Source of the DNA: Acetofilamentum sp.
GTDB lineage: Bacteria > Bacteroidota > Bacteroidia > Bacteroidales > DTU049
Direction of reading: 5' to 3'
Assembly (NCBI GenBank): GCA_020720525.1
Contig: DYON01000095.1
Coordinates: 1-9,267, forward strand
Length of the DNA: 9,267 bases
The notes below the pieces were generated by a model. It saw only the letters and a list, made by a program, of their open reading frames with translations, searched no databases and was not told the DNA's origin. Below, one piece after another: positions 5,011-9,267 of the stretch; positions within the stretch are counted from its first letter, which is position 1, and every line of letters begins with the position of its first letter. The translations under genes were made by a program, and so were the position numbers.

Positions 5011-6954
5011 TTAAAACTCATTAAGAGCTTCGCTGATACCTTTATGAATTTCGTACCAAAAATCGATAGCAGCAGTACGCCGATCGCGCTTAAAATAATC
5101 GATCCACCCAATTAAGTCGGGATTGTTGTCGCCTTCAATCTCGTGGCGCCGTTTGAGGAAACTTTCGAGCATGTCAACATTTCTGTACGATTCCCACAAT
5201 GTACTGTTGTTGCGACTATTGATATTGTAGGCTGTGCTACGTAGATTCTCGATAAATTTATCTTTCACTTCAATGCCATACAACGACCCAATCACATCGG
5301 GCATAATATCTTCGGCCCAATTGCGGTGGAAACGACACAAGCCAAGGTTGTCCATAATGAGTTCTTTCTGAAAACGCTCGGTATTGAGCTGCCCCATTTT
5401 GCGTGGATGCATGAACTCGTTGCCATAATACATATAGTATTTTCCCATGATAGGCATAGGCGAAAGCACTCCTGGAGTCCAATACTGATTGGGAACCATC
5501 CAACCTCTTCGTCCAAACGAAATGTATAGAAATGTATCGAGCACTTCGCGTCCACGAGTTCGGGCAAGTTTTCGTCCCCATCGGCGAGGACCATAAGTAA
5601 AATCGAGAATTCCCTTTTTATGAATAATCGAATCGAGCAATTCAACTCCAAGGCGTGCATTGTGCATCGAATCGGTTTCAAGATTAAATCCTTCTCTGCG
5701 CCAAATGGGGAATTGATTTACTCCCAAATCTTCTTTGGTAAGCAAACCTTTGTAGAGCAATTCCATAAGCCATGCAAGCACACCACCAGCCGAGATAGCA
5801 TCGAAGCCCAACATGTCGGCATGGTGATTCAACAATTCGGCTGCACGCTGATCGAAAATTCCACAAAGTGGTCCCATGGTTTGGTATGGCTCGTAGTCTT
5901 TTTTATACTGGTTGTTCATCTTCTTACAAACAGCAACACAGGGTTCACCGCAAGTCCAATTTTGCTTAGGTTTGATGGTTTCCTCGTTGAACTGTTTAAG
6001 ATAGTGATTTATAATAAAATCTACGTGTAGGTTTTCTCTTTCCTTTTCGGTCCAAAAAATGGAATCGTAATTAAATGCAAGCACTCGCCCCCCCATGGTT
6101 GCAAAGTTTACACCGAAAGTTCCACCTGTATCGAATTTGGGATCGAATCTATATTTGGTTGTAGTTTCGAGATCTTTGGCAGCAAGTTTTTTCTGGTAGC
6201 GGTCTTCGAACCATTTGTCGGCAACCGAACGGTCGCGAAAATCGGTATCGATATATGTTCCACCATAAATAACAGCCACAATATTGTGATCTTGAAACAT
6301 TTTCGAACCAAAACCGCCACGTCCGGCCCATGTATCGACAAAGGTAAGTTCGCGTTTTCGTACCGGAACACTTACAATTCCAGCAAAATCGGTTGTTTCG
6401 GCAGCCGGACCAGTGGCCAAAATACGATACGCATCGGAATATTCGTCGCGGTATTTTTCGTTTACATAATCCATAAGCGAATACACGCCCTCCCGACCCG
6501 ATTTCCATATAGTTCTAATGTCGCATGGTTCAACTTTAACTTGAATTTCTTCGCCATGAATACGATTAAGAATAAGCACCGAAGGGCTAGATGCTTTTCC
6601 CATAATGCTAAGCATATCGAGACCAAGGTTGTCGAAAACCACTCCAGCGCCTCCCATGCTCGAAATGTAAAATCCAGTCCAGTTGGGACTGAAACCCGTA
6701 AAAATCAAACGATTTGAGCCAGGGAAAATGGAACCAGCCAAAAGACCTGTTCCAATATTGAGACTATTGTATTTGGTTGCATGATGCAAACCCAAATCGA
6801 CTGGACCAAAATATTCGCCAACTGGATAACGAACAGTGCGGTACATACTTGAACCAGCATCTACAATAAGAGCTTTAATGTGCGAGCCCACCTTAGGAGC
6901 TTTTATAGTTTCGTCAACCACAGGAGTTGAAGGAGTTTCGTTTTCTTCGTTCAT
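5011..6954 (-). CDS. aor: Aldehyde:ferredoxin oxidoreductase family protein (tungsten/pterin enzyme)
   Basis: A 647-residue cytoplasmic protein of the AOR family, about 40 residues longer than typical archaeal AOR. Family members oxidise aldehydes to acids (or the reverse) with ferredoxin, using a tungsten bis-pterin and one [4Fe-4S] cluster. The N-terminal beta-sandwich domain (about 25-235) contains the TGFYISSMGGAGVVF stretch, GLDMLSIMGKA and the pterin-side AGRGGFGSKM (210-219). Cluster cysteines are C335, C339, C343 (CGEPCVAVC) and C540 (LGLCRF), in the same order as in archaeal AOR and with a similar last gap. The helix GFDAISAGGVLAWLMELLYKG (383-403) is also typical. Odd points: C-x3-C-x3-C in place of the C-x2-C-x3-C I recall for archaeal AOR, and a 20-residue acidic, Pro/Thr-rich head. 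It appears to be transcribed alone; no ferredoxin or pterin gene adjoins it. The ATG at 6954 is preferred because an upstream TTG at 6981 lies within the likely -10. Substrate unknown. Confidence 0.88.
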   Translation of the reverse strand: MNEENETPSTPVVDETIKAPKVGSHIKALIVDAGSSMYRTVRYPVGEYFGPVDLGLHHATKYNSLNIGTGLLAGSIFPGSNRLIFTGFSPNWTGFYISSMGGAGVVFDNLGLDMLSIMGKASSPSVLILNRIHGEEIQVKVEPCDIRTIWKSGREGVYSLMDYVNEKYRDEYSDAYRILATGPAAETTDFAGIVSVPVRKRELTFVDTWAGRGGFGSKMFQDHNIVAVIYGGTYIDTDFRDRSVADKWFEDRYQKKLAAKDLETTTKYRFDPKFDTGGTFGVNFATMGGRVLAFNYDSIFWTEKERENLHVDFIINHYLKQFNEETIKPKQNWTCGEPCVAVCKKMNNQYKKDYEPYQTMGPLCGIFDQRAAELLNHHADMLGFDAISAGGVLAWLMELLYKGLLTKEDLGVNQFPIWRREGFNLETDSMHNARLGVELLDSIIHKKGILDFTYGPRRWGRKLARTRGREVLDTFLYISFGRRGWMVPNQYWTPGVLSPMPIMGKYYMYYGNEFMHPRKMGQLNTERFQKELIMDNLGLCRFHRNWAEDIMPDVIGSLYGIEVKDKFIENLRSTAYNINSRNNSTLWESYRNVDMLESFLKRRHEIEGDNNPDLIGWIDYFKRDRRTAAIDFWYEIHKGISEALNEF

Positions 6955-6978
6955 ATTTTCATTTTCCACAAAAGATGG

Positions 6979-7009
6979 CAAAGATAATGAATTTTTTAGG
7001 CTCTGTCAA
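6979..7009 (-). promoter_or_regulatory. Promoter of the aldehyde:ferredoxin oxidoreductase gene
   Basis: On the minus strand TTGACA (7004-7009) is separated by exactly 17 nt from TATCTTTG (6979-6986). This fits a general -35/-10 pair and also matches the Bacteroidota -7 motif TAnnTTTG. Transcription would start near 6972, giving a leader of about 18 nt before the ATG at 6954. The TTG codon at 6979-6981 lies inside the -10 element and so cannot be the translation start if this promoter is used. Confidence 0.6.
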
Positions 7010-7312
7010 GGCATTTGTTGTGCAAATAGCTACATATCGAGGGCTAAATGAAGCATGTTTTTCATAAGTTTCAATAATTTTATCATTGAGATGAAACAAA
7101 ATTTGAAATTGAGGAGAACTTAAAAGTTATTTATGCAATGCTTTTCTGCAATATTAAAACATGTTCTTGTTGAAAACTAAAAGGTTTAATAAAAAAATTG
7201 CACCGAGTATTTTATAAATTTGTTGCTCAGACATAAAACCATGAAGACAAGATGACAAACACTTACAGCAGCATTAAAGAACATCTCAACATAAAGGTTG
7301 ACAAGCATTTAA
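7010..7312. other. Intergenic stretch between the oxidoreductase promoter and the small broken gene
   Basis: About 300 nt of AT-rich sequence with no coding frame of note. A loose inverted repeat (GTTTCA ... TGAAAC, roughly 7066-7099) and a possible -7 motif TAAATTTG on the plus strand at 7215-7222 are the only signals I see. The latter could serve the small gene fragment that follows and perhaps mnmH, but it has no good -33 partner. Confidence 0.4.
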
Positions 7313-7561
7313 ATGACGGTTTTGCTCATCTGACTCATTTTTGGCAGAATTGTTATCCGAAACAGTTTCACCTACGAATACATCATTTCTAAAGCCGATT
7401 CAATTTTTGAAGTGAAGTATAATGTCGATTTCACTTTCGCTGGATGCGAGATTGAACCCGACACAGATTACTATGCTTACAATCGGATCATTTTCGATCA
7501 TCTCGACAAAACCTATGGTAAGAAATGGCGAAAAAAATCAGAAAAGAATTGTATGGGTTGA
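7313..7561 (+). pseudogene. Small exported-type protein gene interrupted by an in-frame TGA
   Basis: Reading from ATG 7313 gives MTVLLI, then TGA (7331-7333), then a 75-codon open frame LIFGRIVIRNSFTYEY... ending at TGA 7559-7561. Read through, the start looks like a short hydrophobic segment. The rest has plausible codon use and a well-formed small domain with FTFAGCEIEPDTDYYAYN and a lysine-rich end HLDKTYGKKWRKK. The endings of some short Bacteroidota hypothetical proteins look similar (YN...YL...YGK.W), from memory only. The simplest reading is a gene killed by a nonsense mutation or a truncated remnant. A selenocysteine codon is the attractive alternative because mnmH and selD follow, but a Sec inside a hydrophobic leader is implausible and I see no SECIS-like stem at the expected distance. 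It ends 38 nt before mnmH. Confidence 0.45.
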
Positions 7562-7599
7562 GAAGAAGAAAATAGAAAACTTTCAACTACTTTTACACC

Positions 7600-8625
7600 G
7601 TGATTCAAGAATTGACGATAGACCAATATTTTAGCTGTGGACTCCCACTCATCGATGTGCGCTCGCCAGGCGAGTTTGCGAAAGGTCATATCCCTTTTGC
7701 TGCGAATATTCCTTTGTTCAACAACGACGAGCGAGCCCATATTGGCACTGTGTATATTCAGCAATCGCAAGAAAAAGCAATTGAACTTGGCTATCATTAC
7801 GCCAATCCAAAGCGCAGTTGGTATATAGTCGAAGCCCGAAAAATAGCTCCCGACGGAAAAATTGTTGTTCATTGCTGGCGTGGTGGAATGCGTAGTCGTT
7901 TGTTTGCGCAGCATCTACTCGAAAATGGTTTTTCGGAGGTATCTATTATCGTTGGCGGTTATAAAAAATACCGAAATTTTGTTCTTCAAAGTCTCGAACA
8001 ATCGGCAAATATAAACGTAATTGGTGGCTATACTGGAAGTGGCAAAACACTCATTTTGAAGCATTTGCAGAGCAACAATCATCAAGTAATCGATTTGGAA
8101 GGATTGGCAAACCACAAAGGATCGGCATTTGGAGCATTTGGACAAAATATGCAACCACGAACCGAGCAATTCGAAAATAATTTGTTCGATATTTGGCGCA
8201 AATTCGACAAATCGAAGCCAATTTGGCTCGAAGATGAAAGCATTAGCATTGGTAGTGTATTTATTCCTTCGCCGCTATTTAAACAAATGCGCTATGCCCC
8301 ACTCTATTTTCTCGATATTGAACGCGAAACGCGAGCGGCATTTCTGGTGAAAGACTACACGCATTTGCCTGTAGAAATGCTCACCGAATCGTTTCGGAAA
8401 ATAAGCAAAAGACTAGGTGCCGACAATGTTGCAAAGGCCATCGATTGTCTCAATCGGTGCGATTTGTTTGGCGCAGCTATGATTGCTTTGGTTTACTACG
8501 ACAAAACCTACAGCAAAGGTCTTGCCTCGCACAATTCAGTTTTCACCGTTTTTATTGGCAGCCATACCACCAATCCGGTCGAAAATGCACAGAAAATACT
8601 CGACTTATATAAAAAACATGAATGA
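7600..8625 (+). CDS. mnmH: tRNA 2-selenouridine synthase
   Basis: A 341-residue protein, slightly shorter than E. coli MnmH (SelU/YbbB, about 364). It replaces sulfur by selenium in wobble 2-thiouridine of the Glu, Lys and Gln tRNAs, via a geranylated intermediate, with selenophosphate as donor. The N-terminal rhodanese domain (about 1-130) has IDVRSPGEF (18-26) and the active-site loop HCWRGGMRS with catalytic Cys92. The C-terminal P-loop domain has Walker A GGYTGSGKT (142-150), the family signature DLEGLANHKGSAFG and the acidic WLEDES motif. GTG at 7600 is taken as start because an in-frame TAG lies at 7573-7575, no ATG lies between, and the N-terminus then aligns with the family. There is no clear ribosome binding site. 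It overlaps selD by 8 nt, so the two enzymes of the selenouridine pathway are probably translationally coupled. Confidence 0.95.
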   Translation: MIQELTIDQYFSCGLPLIDVRSPGEFAKGHIPFAANIPLFNNDERAHIGTVYIQQSQEKAIELGYHYANPKRSWYIVEARKIAPDGKIVVHCWRGGMRSRLFAQHLLENGFSEVSIIVGGYKKYRNFVLQSLEQSANINVIGGYTGSGKTLILKHLQSNNHQVIDLEGLANHKGSAFGAFGQNMQPRTEQFENNLFDIWRKFDKSKPIWLEDESISIGSVFIPSPLFKQMRYAPLYFLDIERETRAAFLVKDYTHLPVEMLTESFRKISKRLGADNVAKAIDCLNRCDLFGAAMIALVYYDKTYSKGLASHNSVFTVFIGSHTTNPVENAQKILDLYKKHE

Positions 8626-9267
8626 CATCAGAATGACACAATTCAGCCATGGAGCTGGATGCGGATGTAAAATTTCGCCAAAAACGCTCAGCACCATTAT
8701 TAAAAGCAATATTGAACCATTGTTCGACAAACATTTGCTGGTTGGAAACGAAAGCAACGACGACGCGGCAGTTTACGATCTGGGCAATGGTACAGCCATC
8801 ATCAGCACTACCGATTTTTTTATGCCCATAGTCGATGATCCCTTTACTTTCGGAATGATTGCGGCAACCAACGCCATCAGCGATGTATATGCCATGGGCG
8901 GAACTCCTTTGCTGGCTATTGCTATATTGGGCTGGCCAATCGATAAAATTGCTCCCGAAATTGCTCAGAAAGTGGTTGATGGGGGGCGTCAGGCTTGCAA
9001 AAATGCTGGAATTACACTTGCAGGTGGTCACAGCATCGACAGTCCTGAACCTATTTTTGGATTGGCCGTAACTGGGCAAGTTTCGATTGCAAACCTCAAG
9101 CAGAACAATACAGCCAAAGCCGGAAGCAAACTCTATCTGACCAAACCATTAGGAATTGGAATTTTGATGACAGCCATGAAAAAACAATTGCTACACCCCG
9201 ATCATGCACAGCAAGCAATCGATTCGATGTCGATGCTCAATAGTATTGGAATAGAGCTCGCAACAAT
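8618..9267 (+). CDS. selD: Selenophosphate synthetase (selenide, water dikinase), 3' part outside the window
   Basis: The frame is open from ATG 8618 to the window end, giving about 216 of an expected 345 or so residues. The enzyme makes selenophosphate from selenide and ATP, releasing AMP and phosphate. The N-terminus carries the active-site SHGAGCGCKISP (10-21); Cys15 and Lys18 correspond to the essential Cys17 and Lys20 of E. coli SelD. This form therefore uses cysteine and not selenocysteine. Further conserved stretches are NDDAAVYDLGNGT, STTDFFMPIVDDPF, NAISDVYAMGG, AIAILGWPI, LAGGHSID, PEPIFGLAVTG and TKPLGIGIL, nearly superimposable on the E. coli protein. The start overlaps the mnmH stop (ATGAATGA, 8618-8625), implying coupled translation; an in-frame ATG at 8633 is possible but shorter than the family. 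Product presumably feeds MnmH. Confidence 0.95.
   Translation, partial: MNDIRMTQFSHGAGCGCKISPKTLSTIIKSNIEPLFDKHLLVGNESNDDAAVYDLGNGTAIISTTDFFMPIVDDPFTFGMIAATNAISDVYAMGGTPLLAIAILGWPIDKIAPEIAQKVVDGGRQACKNAGITLAGGHSIDSPEPIFGLAVTGQVSIANLKQNNTAKAGSKLYLTKPLGIGILMTAMKKQLLHPDHAQQAIDSMSMLNSIGIELAT

Noticed and set aside
6108..6717. Long open frames antisense to or overlapping the oxidoreductase gene
   Set aside because: They follow from its codon pattern (many TCG/CGA codons reduce stops in other frames) and show no domain character.
7331..7361. SECIS-like hairpin just after the in-frame TGA
   Set aside because: Only a 4-bp stem (TGTT/AACA) about 17 nt after the TGA is visible, too short and without a recognisable apical loop; not reported as a SECIS.
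7252..7392. Plus-strand 46-codon frame MTNTYSSIKEHL... overlapping the broken small gene
   Set aside because: It lies in another frame across the start of the better-supported frame, has poor composition (His-rich end), and no ribosome binding site of note.
8552..9079. Minus-strand 175-codon frame opposite mnmH end and selD
   Set aside because: It is a shadow of the strongly conserved selD coding sequence on the plus strand.

Overview
The window looks like a chromosomal segment of a Bacteroidota bacterium, most likely an anaerobe of the Bacteroidales or a related group; I cannot place it more finely. The evidence is the AT-rich sequence, weak or absent Shine-Dalgarno sites, several TAnnTTTG-type -7 promoter elements, lipoproteins with short lipoboxes (one with an acidic export-signal-like tail), a GldI-like FKBP lipoprotein, and an XRE regulator ending in the RIVIFYQNGTFKAY-type tail I associate with this phylum. 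A tungsten-type aldehyde:ferredoxin oxidoreductase points to anaerobic metabolism.

Positions 1-3107, minus strand: a tightly packed operon read right to left. nrnA-like DHH phosphoesterase overlaps a GldI-like FKBP lipoprotein by 4 nt, which overlaps a larger two-domain FKBP lipoprotein by 1 nt. An acidic lipoprotein of unknown function follows after a 43-nt gap. Apart from the phosphoesterase, the products should be envelope lipoproteins, two of them predicted prolyl isomerases. Divergent from nrnA, ndk (3182-3616, plus) encodes nucleoside diphosphate kinase. It converges on an XRE-family regulator gene (3626-4093, minus), which has a palindromic candidate operator lying over its own -7 element.

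Positions 4094-5010 hold no convincing protein gene. The first part has four related GTTAC-AYTT-GTAAC-like sites and a very AT-rich stretch. Positions 4781-4992 are a more GC-balanced, terminally inverted, multiply palindromic element that resembles a MITE or IS remnant.

Positions 5011-6954, minus: a 647-residue aldehyde:ferredoxin oxidoreductase family protein with all four predicted [4Fe-4S] cysteines and a good sigma-type promoter just upstream, which argues for an internal ATG over an upstream TTG. Positions 7010-7600 contain a small probable pseudogene with one in-frame TGA. After it come, on the plus strand, mnmH (tRNA 2-selenouridine synthase) and selD (selenophosphate synthetase, cut by the window end), overlapping by 8 nt. 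Together these two form a selenium pathway: SelD makes selenophosphate and MnmH puts the selenium into tRNA wobble 2-thiouridine. Nothing in the window shows selenocysteine decoding, and SelD itself uses cysteine at its active site.

I did not find a clearly new multi-gene system. The points most worth a second look are the palindromic element, the operator family around the regulator, the in-frame TGA beside the selenium genes, and the divergent oxidoreductase.
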